Part shown: one piece after another, positions 8,104 to 16,599 of the stretch
Position numbering within the stretch: the stretch's first letter is position 1
Layout: each line of letters begins with the position of its first letter
Source of the DNA: Pseudarthrobacter sp. NIBRBAC000502772
Lineage (GTDB): Bacteria; Actinomycetota; Actinomycetes; Actinomycetales; Micrococcaceae
Reading direction: 5' to 3'
Assembly (NCBI RefSeq): GCF_006517235.1
Contig: NZ_CP041188.1
Span: 1,736,001-1,800,000 of the forward strand
DNA length: 64,000 bases
Position numbers and translations under genes: made by a program
The notes under the pieces: generated by a model
The model's database searches: none
Told to the model about the DNA's origin: nothing
The model's input: the letters and a program-made list of their open reading frames with translations, nothing else

Positions 8104-9645
8104 ATGATGACTGTGCCAACACTCTCCGGACCGGCCACGGGCCGTGCGGCCGGCCGTCCCGGGCTGGGCGCGCAACTGCTGCGCCGGAAATCCATCGGGC
8201 AGATGGTCAGCGAGGCGGAAATCGGCCAGGGTGGGCCGAAACTGGTCCGCAGCTTCGGGGTCCTGCAGCTGACCATGATCAGTGTCGGCGCCACCCTAGG
8301 GACCGGCATCCTGGTGATCCTCGGCGAATCGGTTCCGCTGGCCGGCCCCGCGATCTGGATCTCGTTCGCCATCGCCGGGTTCGCCGCGCTCCTGTCCGCC
8401 GTGTCCTACGCGGAAATGGCGGGCATGGTCCCCGTGTCCGGCTCCAGCTACTCCTACACCTACGCCACCATGGGCGAGGGCATGGCCTGGATCTGCGGCT
8501 GGTGCCTGGTCCTCGAGTACGCCGTCTCGGTCGCTGCCGTTGCCGTCGGCGCGGGCCAGTACGTGAACGAGGCGCTCGCCGTGTTCGGCCAGGTCCTGCC
8601 CGACGCCGTCTCCCAGCCCCCGGGCGACGGCGGCCTGGTCAACATCCCTGCCATGGTCATCGTGGTGCTGGCAACCATTCTGCTGGTCCGGGGCGCCAAG
8701 GAAAGCGCCTGGATCAACACGTCCATCGTTGTGGTCAAGGTGGGCATTCTCCTTTTCTTCTGCGCGGTGGCCTTCACCGCATTCAACGCGGGCAACTTCG
8801 AACCGCTCCTGCCGATGGGTGCCGCCGGAGTGTCCGCGGCCGCGTCCCGGGTCTTCTTCTCCTACATCGGCTTTGACGCCGCCTCCACCGCCGGCGAGGA
8901 AGCCCGCAACCCCAAGCGCGACCTGCCCCGCGCCATCATGCTCTCCATGGTCATCGTCACCACCATCTACGTCCTGGTGGCTGTCGCGGCCATCGGCGCC
9001 CGCCCCTGGGGCTGGTTCGACGGTACCGAAGCGGCCCTCGTGAAGATCCTGGAAGAAACCACGGGCCAGCCCTGGATCGCCCTCGTCTTCGCCGTCGGCG
9101 CCGTCCTCGCGATCGCGAGCATCGTGCTCACGGTTCTGTATGGCCAGACCCGCATCCTGCTCTCCATGTCCCGCGACGGGCTCATCCCCAAGATCTTCGG
9201 CCGCGTCTCCCGCCGGACCGGCACCCCCGCGGCCGGCACGCTCCTGGTGGGAATCGCCGTCGCCCTCACCGCCGGGCTGGTCCCGCTTGGCGCCCTGGCC
9301 GACGCCACGAGCATCGGAACTCTGTTCGCCTTCGCCCTGGTCAACGTGGCCGTGATCTACCTGCGCCGCACGCGGCCCGAACTCGAGCGCACCTTCCGCG
9401 TCCCCCTCTTCCCGCTCACCCCGATCCTCGGCGCCCTGATGTGCGCCTACCTCATGGCCAACCTCGGCGCCGACACCTGGGTGACCTTCGGAATCTGGAT
9501 GCTGGTGGGCCTGGCGGCCTACTTCGGCTACGGCCGACGGAACTCCAGGGTAGCGGCGCTGAGCCACGAGGAATACCGTGAGCTGAGCAGGCCGGAATCT
9601 TCAACGCTGTCCACCCCCGAACGAACTAAGGCAGAGCTTTCATGA
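8104..9645 (+). CDS. APC-family amino acid permease (lysine uptake candidate)
   Basis: Membrane amino acid/polyamine transporter, 513 residues with about twelve hydrophobic segments. The first helix carries the unwound APC motif ISVGATLGTGILVILGE near residues 60-76, and later come SSYSYTYATMGEGMAWICGW and the FFSYIGFDAASTAGEEARNP loop that is conserved in cationic-amino-acid transporters. The open frame runs back to 7984, but the upstream part is polar, unrelated and poor as protein, so ATG 8104 (MMTVPTLSG) is used. The stop overlaps the next start by ATGA, so permease and monooxygenase are translationally coupled. Lysine as substrate is inferred from that neighbour. Confidence 0.87.
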   Translation: MMTVPTLSGPATGRAAGRPGLGAQLLRRKSIGQMVSEAEIGQGGPKLVRSFGVLQLTMISVGATLGTGILVILGESVPLAGPAIWISFAIAGFAALLSAVSYAEMAGMVPVSGSSYSYTYATMGEGMAWICGWCLVLEYAVSVAAVAVGAGQYVNEALAVFGQVLPDAVSQPPGDGGLVNIPAMVIVVLATILLVRGAKESAWINTSIVVVKVGILLFFCAVAFTAFNAGNFEPLLPMGAAGVSAAASRVFFSYIGFDAASTAGEEARNPKRDLPRAIMLSMVIVTTIYVLVAVAAIGARPWGWFDGTEAALVKILEETTGQPWIALVFAVGAVLAIASIVLTVLYGQTRILLSMSRDGLIPKIFGRVSRRTGTPAAGTLLVGIAVALTAGLVPLGALADATSIGTLFAFALVNVAVIYLRRTRPELERTFRVPLFPLTPILGALMCAYLMANLGADTWVTFGIWMLVGLAAYFGYGRRNSRVAALSHEEYRELSRPESSTLSTPERTKAELS

Positions 9646-11336
9646 CCGTCGCCACCGAACTCCCGGCCTCTGACCCGTCCAGCACACAGACTGGCCCCAT
9701 CACCATGCTGAACCCGGATTTTCCGTTCAGCTACGACCACTACCTCGCCCACCCGGCAGGGCTCGGTGCGGTTCCACCGGAACTCTACGGCACCGAGGTG
9801 GCAGTGGTCGGCGCGGGCCTTTCGGGCCTCGTCACGGCCTACGAACTGATGAAGCTGGGCCTGCGCCCCGTGGTCTACGAAGCGGACCAGATCGGCGGGC
9901 GCCTGCGCACCGCCAGCTTCCCGTCCGCTCCCGGCGTGGTGGCCGATCTGGGCGGGATGCGGTTCCCGGTTTCCGGGCGTGCGTTCTACTACTACGTGGA
10001 CCTGCTGGGGCTGGACACGCAGGATTTCCCCAACCCGCTGGCGCCCGTCACCTCCAGCACCGTGATCGAACTTACGGGCCAGAAATACTACGCCGAGACC
10101 GCCCAGGACCTGCCGCCGTTCTTCCGCGAGGTGGCCGATGCCTGGAAGGCGGCCGTGAACGACGGCGCGAAGTTCGTCGAAATGCAGGAAGCCATCCGGG
10201 CCCGGGACACGGGCCGGATCAAGGATCTCTGGAACGAGCTGCTGCCGATCATGGACGAGCAGACCTTCTACGGGTTCATCGCCGGGAGCGAGTCATTCAA
10301 GGAAGCCGGCTTCGCCCACCGTGAGGCCTTCGGCCAGGTGGGTTTCGGCACCGGTGGCTGGGACACCGACTTCCCCAACTCCATCCTGGAAATCCTCCGC
10401 GTGGTCTACACCGACGCCGATGACCAGCACCGGTTCATCAGCGGGGGAGCGCAACGGCTGCCCGTGGCACTGTGGCAGCACGCGCCGTCGGGCATGGCCC
10501 ACTGGCCCGACGGAACGTCCCTGGCGTCCCTTCACTCCGGCTCACCCCGCGGCGCCGTGGACAAGATCAGCCGCGATGCCGACGGCGACCTCCGGATCCG
10601 GGAGCGCTGGGGCCGCGAAGCCAGCTACCCCGCCGTGGTCACCACGTGCCAGTCCTGGCTGCTGTCCACGCGCATCCACACCGAGGAGGCACTGTTCCCG
10701 GCCGAACTGTGGACTGCGATCGAGCGTTCGCACTACATGCAGTCATCCAAGACGTTTGTGATGGTGGACCGGCCGTTCTGGAAGGACATCGATCCGGACA
10801 CCGGCCGTGAGGTCCTGTCCATGACCCTCACGGACCGGTTGAACAGGGCCACCTACCTCCTGGAGGACGGCCCGGACAAGCCCGCCGTGATCCTGCTGTC
10901 CTACACGTGGAACGATGACGCGCTCAAATGGCTGGCGCTGGACGCCGACGAACGCGTTGAGCTGATGCTGCACTCGCTCGAGCAGATTTACCCGGGCGTG
11001 GACATCGCCAGCCACATCGTGGGCCAGCCCATCACCGTTTCCTGGGAAGCGGACCCCAACTTCATGGGTGCCTTCAAAGCGAACCTGCCGGGGCACTACC
11101 GCTACCAACAGCGCCTCTTCACGCATTTCAAGCAGGACAAGCTGCCCGAATCCCAGCGCGGGATCTTCCTCGCGGGTGACGACGTGTCCTTTACCGCGGG
11201 CTGGGCCGAGGGCGCCGTAACCACCGGCCTGAACGCGGTGTGGGGTGTGGTGAACCACCTGGGCGGGACCTCGGCGGTTGGCAACCCCGGTCCGGGCGAA
11301 CTCCTGGACGCCATCGGGCCTATCAGCCTCGACTGA
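9642..11336 (+). CDS. davB: L-lysine 2-monooxygenase, DavB-like FAD enzyme
   Basis: Flavin amino-acid monooxygenase, 564 residues. It would convert L-lysine and O2 to 5-aminovaleramide, CO2 and water in the cytoplasm. A Rossmann FAD motif VVGAGLSG lies at 55-62, with the ribose-binding E80 and GGRLR after it. The C-terminal FAD segment is GIFLAGDDVSFTAGWAEGAV. Blocks such as YDHYLAHPAGLGAVP, LGGMRFPVSGRAFYYYVD, FGQVGFGTGGWDTDFPNS, MQSSKTFVMVDRPFWKD and ITVSWEADPNFMGAFK match, from memory, Pseudomonas DavB and more distantly IaaM tryptophan 2-monooxygenase. Length is also as in those enzymes. ATG overlaps the permease stop (ATGA). Activity on another amino acid cannot be excluded. Confidence 0.85.
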   Translation: MTVATELPASDPSSTQTGPITMLNPDFPFSYDHYLAHPAGLGAVPPELYGTEVAVVGAGLSGLVTAYELMKLGLRPVVYEADQIGGRLRTASFPSAPGVVADLGGMRFPVSGRAFYYYVDLLGLDTQDFPNPLAPVTSSTVIELTGQKYYAETAQDLPPFFREVADAWKAAVNDGAKFVEMQEAIRARDTGRIKDLWNELLPIMDEQTFYGFIAGSESFKEAGFAHREAFGQVGFGTGGWDTDFPNSILEILRVVYTDADDQHRFISGGAQRLPVALWQHAPSGMAHWPDGTSLASLHSGSPRGAVDKISRDADGDLRIRERWGREASYPAVVTTCQSWLLSTRIHTEEALFPAELWTAIERSHYMQSSKTFVMVDRPFWKDIDPDTGREVLSMTLTDRLNRATYLLEDGPDKPAVILLSYTWNDDALKWLALDADERVELMLHSLEQIYPGVDIASHIVGQPITVSWEADPNFMGAFKANLPGHYRYQQRLFTHFKQDKLPESQRGIFLAGDDVSFTAGWAEGAVTTGLNAVWGVVNHLGGTSAVGNPGPGELLDAIGPISLD

Positions 11337-11346
11337 GCAGGTGGGA

Positions 11347-11865
11347 CTAGCCGTGCAGTTCCCGGTGCGCCCGGGCCAGTTCGACGTAGCGGGCGGCGTT
11401 GGCCTTCACGCCGTCGAACTCCTCGTCGGTGAGTTCCCGCCGTACCTTCGCCGGGACGCCTGCAACCAGCGAGCGGGGCGGCACAATAGTCCCCTCCAGG
11501 ACAACGGCGCCGGCTGCCACGAGCGAGCCGGTGCCGATCACCGCGCCGTTAAGCACGGTGGCGCCCATGCCGATCAGGCAGTCGTCCTGCACAGTGCAGC
11601 CATGGACGACGGCGGCATGTCCCACACTGACCCCGGCCCCGACGCTGCAGGGGAAGCCCGGATCGGCGTGCAGCACCACGTTGTCCTGCAGGTTGCTGCC
11701 GGCGCCGACGCTGATGGCCGCCGTGTCCGCCCGGACCGACACACCGTAGAAGGCGCTCGAGTCCTCAGCGAGCGTGGCCTCGCCGATGATCGACGCCGTC
11801 GGGGCGATGAAGGCGGATTCGTGGACGGCCGGGGTGTTCCCGGCGAAAGTGTGAAGAGGAGCCAT
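11347..11865 (-). CDS. Gamma-class carbonic anhydrase family protein (YrdA/PaaY type)
   Basis: Left-handed parallel beta-helix protein of 172 residues built from hexapeptide repeats. The zinc ligands of gamma carbonic anhydrases are present: H66 in VVLHAD, and H83 and H88 in VGHAAVVHG. R45/D47 (SVRAD) and Q60/D61 (LQDN) also match the family. Many YrdA/PaaY members have weak or no anhydrase activity, or act as thioesterases, so the reaction is uncertain. It lies 23 bp downstream of the methyltransferase gene on the same strand and converges on the monooxygenase gene with only 10 bp between stops. Confidence 0.88.
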   Translation of the reverse strand: MAPLHTFAGNTPAVHESAFIAPTASIIGEATLAEDSSAFYGVSVRADTAAISVGAGSNLQDNVVLHADPGFPCSVGAGVSVGHAAVVHGCTVQDDCLIGMGATVLNGAVIGTGSLVAAGAVVLEGTIVPPRSLVAGVPAKVRRELTDEEFDGVKANAARYVELARAHRELHG

Positions 11866-11888
11866 GGGCCAAGCCTAGGACATTCCCC

Positions 11889-12572
11889 TCACTTGGGAGA
11901 GTCAGGGGTGCGGAGGATCAGGAACTGGTAGTGCTGCGTCCAGGTCCCCGCGCCCGGGCCGGATTCCTCGCCGTTGCCTTCCGGCCAGGTGACAAAGTCC
12001 TCGATGGCACCGTGCCGGCCAAAGACCTGCCGCACCGTCGCGTCGCTGCGCCGGCTGAAGAACCGGGGTTCGACGTCGTCCTCGGGGTTCAGGACCTCTT
12101 CATCCTCACCGGACCAGAGACCGACGGCGATTGGCGCGCTGGGTGCCGTGACGCGCACCAGTTCGCGCAGGACGCCGTCGATATCGGTGGCAGGGACGTG
12201 CAGCAGCGTGCTCATGGTCCAGAGGGCCGGGAAGGTTCCGTCCGGGAAGGGCAGTTGCCGGGCGCTGGCCACGGAGACGTCCAGGCCCTTCGCCCGGGAC
12301 CTGCGGACGTGCTCCTCGGAGAGGTCAACGCCGGTGTAATGGATGCCGGCCCGGACGAACTCCAGGCCATCGAGCCCCATGCCGGAGCCGATCTCCAGGA
12401 CGTTATGCCGGCCCTCGGCCTTGAGCAGCGAGATGAACCGCTCTCGCTGTTCTACCCGCTGGGGCGCAAGCGTATGTTCCGTGCCGGCCGCCGCGCGGCG
12501 GTTATAGAACTCGGCGAGGCGCTGCTCGTTGCCCGGTTCCTCCAGTGCATTCTCAACTGCGTCCATGGCCAA
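11889..12572 (-). CDS. Class I SAM-dependent methyltransferase
   Basis: 227-residue Rossmann-fold methyltransferase (Methyltransf_11/25 type). Motif I is VLEIGSGMGLDGLEF near residues 60-74; the acidic ribose-binding residue follows in YTGVDLSEEHV. The motif III-like stretch is ASARQLPFPDGTFPALW. The N-terminus (NEQRLAEFYNRRAAAGTEHTL) resembles small-molecule methyltransferases found beside unrelated genes in actinobacteria. The substrate cannot be inferred. It sits 21 bp downstream of purU and may be co-transcribed with it. Confidence 0.85.
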   Translation of the reverse strand: MAMDAVENALEEPGNEQRLAEFYNRRAAAGTEHTLAPQRVEQRERFISLLKAEGRHNVLEIGSGMGLDGLEFVRAGIHYTGVDLSEEHVRRSRAKGLDVSVASARQLPFPDGTFPALWTMSTLLHVPATDIDGVLRELVRVTAPSAPIAVGLWSGEDEEVLNPEDDVEPRFFSRRSDATVRQVFGRHGAIEDFVTWPEGNGEESGPGAGTWTQHYQFLILRTPDSPK

Positions 12573-12593
12573 CGACCTTAAATAGGGGACCGC

Positions 12594-13454
12594 TTAGTTA
12601 AAGACCACTGTCCGGTTGCCGTCCAGGAGGACCCGGTGTTCTGCATGCCATTGGACGGCCTGCGTCAGCGTGCGGCCCTCCACGTCCCGGCCCATCTGCA
12701 CGAACTGCTCAGGCGTGCGGGCGTGGTCCACGCGGATGACTTCCTGCTCGATGATGGGGCCCTCGTCCAGGGCAGCCGTGACGTAGTGGGCAGTGGCGCC
12801 GATCAGCTTGACCCCGCGGGCGTGGGCCTGGTGATAGGGCTTGGCGCCCTTGAAGGACGGCAGGAACGAGTGGTGGATGTTGATGGCCTTGCCGGTGAGC
12901 TCCGCGCACAGGTCATCCGAAATGATCTGCATGTAGCGGGCCAGGACGGTCAGTTCGATATCGTGCTCGGCCATGAGGGCGCGCAGCTTGTCCTCGGCCT
13001 GGGCCTTGGTGTCCGGGGTGACCGGGATGTGGTGGAACGGGATGCCGTAGAACTCGGCCAGCCCGGCAAGGTCGCGGTGGTTGGAAACAATGGCGGGGAT
13101 CTCGATGGGCAGGGTGCCGGAGCGCTGCTGGAACAGGATGTCGTTGAGGCAGTGCGCGGACGTGCTGGCCATCAGGAGCGTGCGCACCTTCTGGCCCACG
13201 GGGTTGAGACTCCACTGCATGCCGAACGAGTGGACCACCGGCTCGAGGGCAGCCTGGACCTCGGCCCGGGAGGCCGTCGTCGTCGCTTCCACCCGCATAA
13301 AGAAGTTGCCGGTTGCGGGGCTGCCATACTGCTGCGAGTCCAAAATATTACAGCCCGCCACCAGCAGCGCTCCGGCCACAGCGTGGACAATTCCGGGTCG
13401 GTCCGGGCAGGACAATGTCAATACGTAAGCTCGGTTCAGCTGCTCTTCAGTCAC
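12594..13454 (-). CDS. purU: Formyltetrahydrofolate deformylase
   Basis: Hydrolyses 10-formyl-tetrahydrofolate to formate and tetrahydrofolate, balancing the one-carbon pool. Length is 286 residues. An N-terminal ACT domain (about 8-85, YVLTLSCPDRPGIVHAVAG) precedes a formyltransferase fold with SNHRDLAG, the active-site segment INIHHSFLPSFKGAKPYHQA and the catalytic Asp region ATAHYVTAALDEGPIIEQ. GTG 13454 (MTEEQLNRAYVL) is preferred over the longer frame to 13532, whose extra 26 residues would run into the ZTP riboswitch region on the other strand. It is divergent from glyA-folD, which use the same folate pool. Confidence 0.93.
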   Translation of the reverse strand: MTEEQLNRAYVLTLSCPDRPGIVHAVAGALLVAGCNILDSQQYGSPATGNFFMRVEATTTASRAEVQAALEPVVHSFGMQWSLNPVGQKVRTLLMASTSAHCLNDILFQQRSGTLPIEIPAIVSNHRDLAGLAEFYGIPFHHIPVTPDTKAQAEDKLRALMAEHDIELTVLARYMQIISDDLCAELTGKAINIHHSFLPSFKGAKPYHQAHARGVKLIGATAHYVTAALDEGPIIEQEVIRVDHARTPEQFVQMGRDVEGRTLTQAVQWHAEHRVLLDGNRTVVFN

Positions 13455-13494
13455 GACTACAAGCCTACCCGCGCGGCCCGCCCGCGTTTGGTAG

Positions 13495-13582
13495 TCTGGT
13501 GGGGTCGCAACTGGCGTTGGGTGGCTAACCACCAGGGAGTGGCAATCACGAAGACCACGGATCGTACGCCTGGGCCGAGGGT
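13495..13582 (+). ncRNA. ZTP/ZMP riboswitch (pfl motif) in the glyA leader
   Basis: The leader matches the pfl/ZTP aptamer. P1-type pairing can form between 13504-13508 (GTCGC) and 13539-13543 (GTGGC). A P2 hairpin GGTGG-CTAA-CCACC lies at 13520-13533 and is followed by the conserved AGGGAG. The 3' domain carries the invariant CGCCTGGGC (13567-13575), whose CGCC can form the pseudoknot with GGCG at 13513-13516 in the conserved CTGGCG. ZTP riboswitches are known to control one-carbon genes such as glyA and folD, exactly the downstream genes here. Edges are approximate. Confidence 0.88.
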
Positions 13583-13594
13583 CATGTCTTACCG

Positions 13595-13621
13595 GAACTG
13601 CATCCTCTGAGGGTGCGGTTC
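13595..13621 (+). promoter_or_regulatory. Possible riboswitch expression-platform hairpin
   Basis: Downstream of the aptamer, GAACTGCATCCT and AGGGTGCGGTTC form a 12 bp stem (two G-U pairs) closed by a CTG loop. Only a short T-tract (GCTTT) follows, so it may act as a weak terminator or as a structural switch. About 90 bases remain before the glyA start. Its role is inference from position. Confidence 0.4.
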
Positions 13622-13711
13622 GCTTTCACGCCCTGTCATCAAGGGGCGATGATGAGCGCCAGCCGGTAGCCTGACCTTAGCAGTGCCCGTATCCCTAGCC
13701 AGGAGTTTTTC

Positions 13712-15010
13712 GTGACTACTACCGCCACCACAACAGTCGCCGTCAGCAACCAGTCGCTGGCCGAGCTTGACCCCGAAATCGCAGCAGTCCTCAGCCAGGA
13801 ACTTGGCCGCCAGCGCGGCACCCTGGAAATGATCGCCTCCGAAAACTTTGCCCCGCGCGCTGTGATGGAAGCCCAGGGCTCGGTCCTGACCAACAAGTAC
13901 GCCGAGGGTTACCCGGGCCGCCGTTACTACGGCGGCTGCGAATATGTGGATATCGCGGAGCAGCTGGCCATCGACCGCGTCAAGGCACTGTTCGGTGCCG
14001 AGTACGCCAACGTCCAGCCGCACTCCGGTGCCCAGGCCAACGCCGCAGCATTGTCCGCCATGATCACCCCCGGTGACAAGATCCTGGGCCTGTCCCTGGC
14101 CCACGGCGGCCACCTGACCCACGGCATGAAGCTCAACTTCTCCGGCAAGCTCTATAACGTGGCTGCCTACCAGGTGGAGCCGGACAACTTCCGCGTTGAC
14201 ATGGACAAGCTGCGCGAACAGGCCATCGCCGAGAAGCCCCAGGTCATCATCGCCGGCTGGTCCGCCTACCCGCGCCACCTGGACTTTGCGGCCTTCCGCT
14301 CCATCGCCGATGAAGTGGGCGCGCTGCTCTGGACCGACATGGCACACTTCGCCGGACTGGTGGCTGCGGGGCTGCACCCGAGCCCGGTGCCGTACTCCGA
14401 CGTCGTCACCTCCACCGTGCACAAGACCCTCGCCGGCCCGCGCTCCGGTGTGATCCTGGCCAAGCAGGAGTGGGCCAAGAAGATCAATTCCAACGTCTTC
14501 CCGGGCCAGCAGGGCGGGCCGCTCATGCACGTCATTGCAGCCAAGGCCGTTGCCTTCAAGATCGCCGGCACCGAGGAATTCAAGGAGCGCCAGGAGCGTG
14601 TCCTCGAAGGCGCCAAGATCATCGCTGACCGCCTCAACCAGTCCGACGTCTCCGACGCCGGCGTCTCCGTCCTCACCGGTGGCACCGACGTGCACCTGGT
14701 CCTGGTGGACCTGCGCAACTCCCAGCTCGACGGCCAGCAGGCCGAGGACCTCCTGCACTCCGTGGGCATCACCGTGAACCGCAATGCGGTTCCGTTCGAC
14801 CCCCGCCCGCCGATGGTCACCTCCGGCCTGCGCATCGGCACCCCGGCCCTCGCCACCCGCGGCTTCGGTGCTGCCGAATTCACCGAGGTGGCAGAGATCA
14901 TCGCCACTGCACTGAAGGCCGGCACCGCCACGGACGTCGAGGCACTGCAGTCCCGCGTGGACAAGCTCTGCGCCGATTTCCCGCTGTACCCGCAGCACGA
15001 GCAGTGGTAA
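13712..15010 (+). CDS. glyA: Serine hydroxymethyltransferase
   Basis: PLP enzyme that interconverts serine plus tetrahydrofolate with glycine plus 5,10-methylene-tetrahydrofolate. Length is 432 residues, typical of bacterial SHMT. Visible motifs are [20 protein letters not shown], the [18 protein letters not shown] stretch, [18 protein letters not shown], and the PLP lysine K238 in [13 protein letters not shown]. Start GTG 13712 has AGGAG 6 bases upstream. It is the first gene of the glyA-folD operon controlled by the upstream ZTP riboswitch, and folD starts 3 bp after its stop. Confidence 0.97.
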   Translation: MTTTATTTVAVSNQSLAELDPEIAAVLSQELGRQRGTLEMIASENFAPRAVMEAQGSVLTNKYAEGYPGRRYYGGCEYVDIAEQLAIDRVKALFGAEYANVQPHSGAQANAAALSAMITPGDKILGLSLAHGGHLTHGMKLNFSGKLYNVAAYQVEPDNFRVDMDKLREQAIAEKPQVIIAGWSAYPRHLDFAAFRSIADEVGALLWTDMAHFAGLVAAGLHPSPVPYSDVVTSTVHKTLAGPRSGVILAKQEWAKKINSNVFPGQQGGPLMHVIAAKAVAFKIAGTEEFKERQERVLEGAKIIADRLNQSDVSDAGVSVLTGGTDVHLVLVDLRNSQLDGQQAEDLLHSVGITVNRNAVPFDPRPPMVTSGLRIGTPALATRGFGAAEFTEVAEIIATALKAGTATDVEALQSRVDKLCADFPLYPQHEQW

Positions 15011-15013
15011 TCC

Positions 15014-15913
15014 ATGACCATTGAAACTGGAACTGCACAGATTCTTGACGGCAAGGCTACCGCCGCTGCCATCAAGGCCGAGCTGACCGTACGCGTGGCC
15101 GCACTCAAGGCCAAGGGCGTCGTCCCCGGGCTGGGCACCATTTTGGTGGGCTCCGATCCCGGGAGCACCTGGTACGTGGGTGGCAAGCATAAGGACTGCG
15201 CGGAGGTGGGCATCACGTCCATCCGCCGCGACCTGCCGGAGGAGACCACGCAGGACGAACTCCTGGCCGTGGTCCGCGAGCTGAACGACAACCCGGAATG
15301 CACCGGCTACATCGTGCAGCTTCCCTTGCCCAAGCACATCAACCAGGACGTCATCCTGGAGGCCATGGATCCGGATAAGGACGCCGACGGCCTGCACCCA
15401 ATGAACCTGGGCCGCCTGGTGGCCAACGTCAGCGGACCCATGACCTCGCCGCTGCCGTGCACCCCCAAGGGCTGCGTGGAGCTCCTCACCCGGCACGGCA
15501 TCAGCCTCAAGGGCAAGCGCGTCCTCGTGGTGGGCCGCGGCGTGACCATCGGGCGTCCCGTCGGGCTACTGCTGACCCGCAAGGACGTCAACGCCACGGT
15601 CATCCTGGCGCACACCGGCACCGTGGACCTGGCCGCCGAACTCCGCCAGGCCGACGTCGTGATCGCCGCCGCGGGAGTCCCGCACATGATCAAGGCGGCG
15701 GACCTGAAGCCGGGCGCAATAGTGCTCGACGTCGGCGTGAGCCGTGTTGACGACGGCAACGGTAAGGCAGTGGTCACCGGAGACGTGGACCCCGCTGCCG
15801 CCGCCGTCGCCTCGTGGATCTCCCCGAACCCGGGCGGCGTAGGGCCGATGACCCGCGCCATGCTGCTCGCCAATGTGGTGGAGACCGCGGAGCGCCAGGC
15901 GGGAATCGCCTAG
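15014..15913 (+). CDS. folD: Methylenetetrahydrofolate dehydrogenase/cyclohydrolase
   Basis: Bifunctional enzyme turning 5,10-methylene-THF into 5,10-methenyl-THF and then 10-formyl-THF, using NADP. Length is 299 residues. The catalytic lysine lies in [14 protein letters not shown]. The substrate motif is [11 protein letters not shown], and [16 protein letters not shown] follows it. The nucleotide site is [16 protein letters not shown], the actinobacterial variant of the usual GRSxxVGxP. The C-terminal family motif [15 protein letters not shown] is intact. It completes the methylene-THF route started by glyA, and purU on the opposite strand would remove the 10-formyl product. Confidence 0.96.
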   Translation: MTIETGTAQILDGKATAAAIKAELTVRVAALKAKGVVPGLGTILVGSDPGSTWYVGGKHKDCAEVGITSIRRDLPEETTQDELLAVVRELNDNPECTGYIVQLPLPKHINQDVILEAMDPDKDADGLHPMNLGRLVANVSGPMTSPLPCTPKGCVELLTRHGISLKGKRVLVVGRGVTIGRPVGLLLTRKDVNATVILAHTGTVDLAAELRQADVVIAAAGVPHMIKAADLKPGAIVLDVGVSRVDDGNGKAVVTGDVDPAAAAVASWISPNPGGVGPMTRAMLLANVVETAERQAGIA

Positions 15914-15934
15914 TTTCGTTCCTTAACAGCAAAG

Positions 15935-15987
15935 CCCGACGGCGGTCCGCATCTTTCACTTGAGGTGCGGGCCGCCGTCGGACTTTT
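15935..15987 (+). terminator. Rho-independent terminator after folD
   Basis: Long GC-rich inverted repeat: CCCGACGGCGGTCCGCA (from 15935) pairs with TGCGGGCCGCCGTCGGA (to 15982), with a loop around TCTTTCACTTGAGG. TTTTT follows at 15983-15988. It lies about 20 bp after the folD stop and also separates folD from the convergent CHRD gene. Confidence 0.85.
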
Positions 15988-16004
15988 TGGAGTGGAACCG
16001 AAAC

Positions 16005-16445
16005 CTACTTCAGCTGGCCGCGGACCTCCCCGCCGGGGAAGTCGGCGTTATGCACGTTGACGTAGTAGTCGCCTGGGTTGGATTCGATGGCTGCCAGCAC
16101 GGCCGAGTCTTCCGTAGTGCAGGTATCAATCGTCCAGTCCGTGCCGCTGTCCACCTCAAGCGGAATAACCACACCACCAGCCACATTGCGGGACGCGAGG
16201 TGGATGTGTGCCGCCATGGCAGGAGCGGACAGATCACGGACGGTCAGCGTATAGCAGAGCTCGTCATCGTCGATGGTGTAGGTGAAGGATCCGCCGGCCC
16301 CGGTGTGAACCGGACCGACTTCCTGGCCGGTGTTGAGCGGAATGGCGGGAGCGGCGCCCGGTTTCGCCTCCGCAGGGGCGGTGATCCCCAAAAGGGAGAT
16401 GATGGCTGTGGCCACCGCGGCTGTCCTGAACGCATGACTCTTCAT
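16005..16445 (-). CDS. Secreted CHRD-domain protein
   Basis: 146-residue exported protein. It has a Sec signal peptide at about residues 1-27 (basic MKSHAFR, hydrophobic AVATAIISLLGI, cleavage near APAEA-K). A CHRD (chordin-like) beta domain follows at about 35-145: IPLNTGQEVGP, GSFTYTIDDDELCYTLTVRDL, AHIHLAS and NPGDYYVNVHNADFPGGEVRGQL. Two cysteines (CYTL and DTCTTED) could form a disulphide. CHRD proteins in bacteria are extracytoplasmic and of unknown function. It stands alone and converges on folD across a strong terminator. Confidence 0.85.
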   Translation of the reverse strand: MKSHAFRTAAVATAIISLLGITAPAEAKPGAAPAIPLNTGQEVGPVHTGAGGSFTYTIDDDELCYTLTVRDLSAPAMAAHIHLASRNVAGGVVIPLEVDSGTDWTIDTCTTEDSAVLAAIESNPGDYYVNVHNADFPGGEVRGQLK

Positions 16446-16599
16446 GATGTGTCCTCAGATAGACGAATGAACTTCTACCCCTAGCCCGATTCACGCTACG
16501 CCGCGCCCTGATCAGGCACAATAGCGCGCGTCCCGGACCCGGTGTTCGCCGGGGGTGGAAGGTGCGCTGGGGCTCTGCTGCGTTTGAGACAATGGACGC

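Noticed and set aside
8296..9567. 423-codon minus-strand frame opposite the permease
   Set aside because: Antisense to a clear APC permease; the His/Asp/Gly-rich translation matches no protein family.
13589..15496. 635-codon open frame on the minus strand opposite glyA-folD
   Set aside because: It is the antisense shadow of two clear enzymes; the translation is rich in Gly, His, Asp and Val as expected from GC-biased codons and has no family motif.
15520..15570. Altered FolD nucleotide motif (GRGVTIG instead of GRSxxVG)
   Set aside because: The GRGVTxG form is the usual actinobacterial version, so it is not an anomaly.
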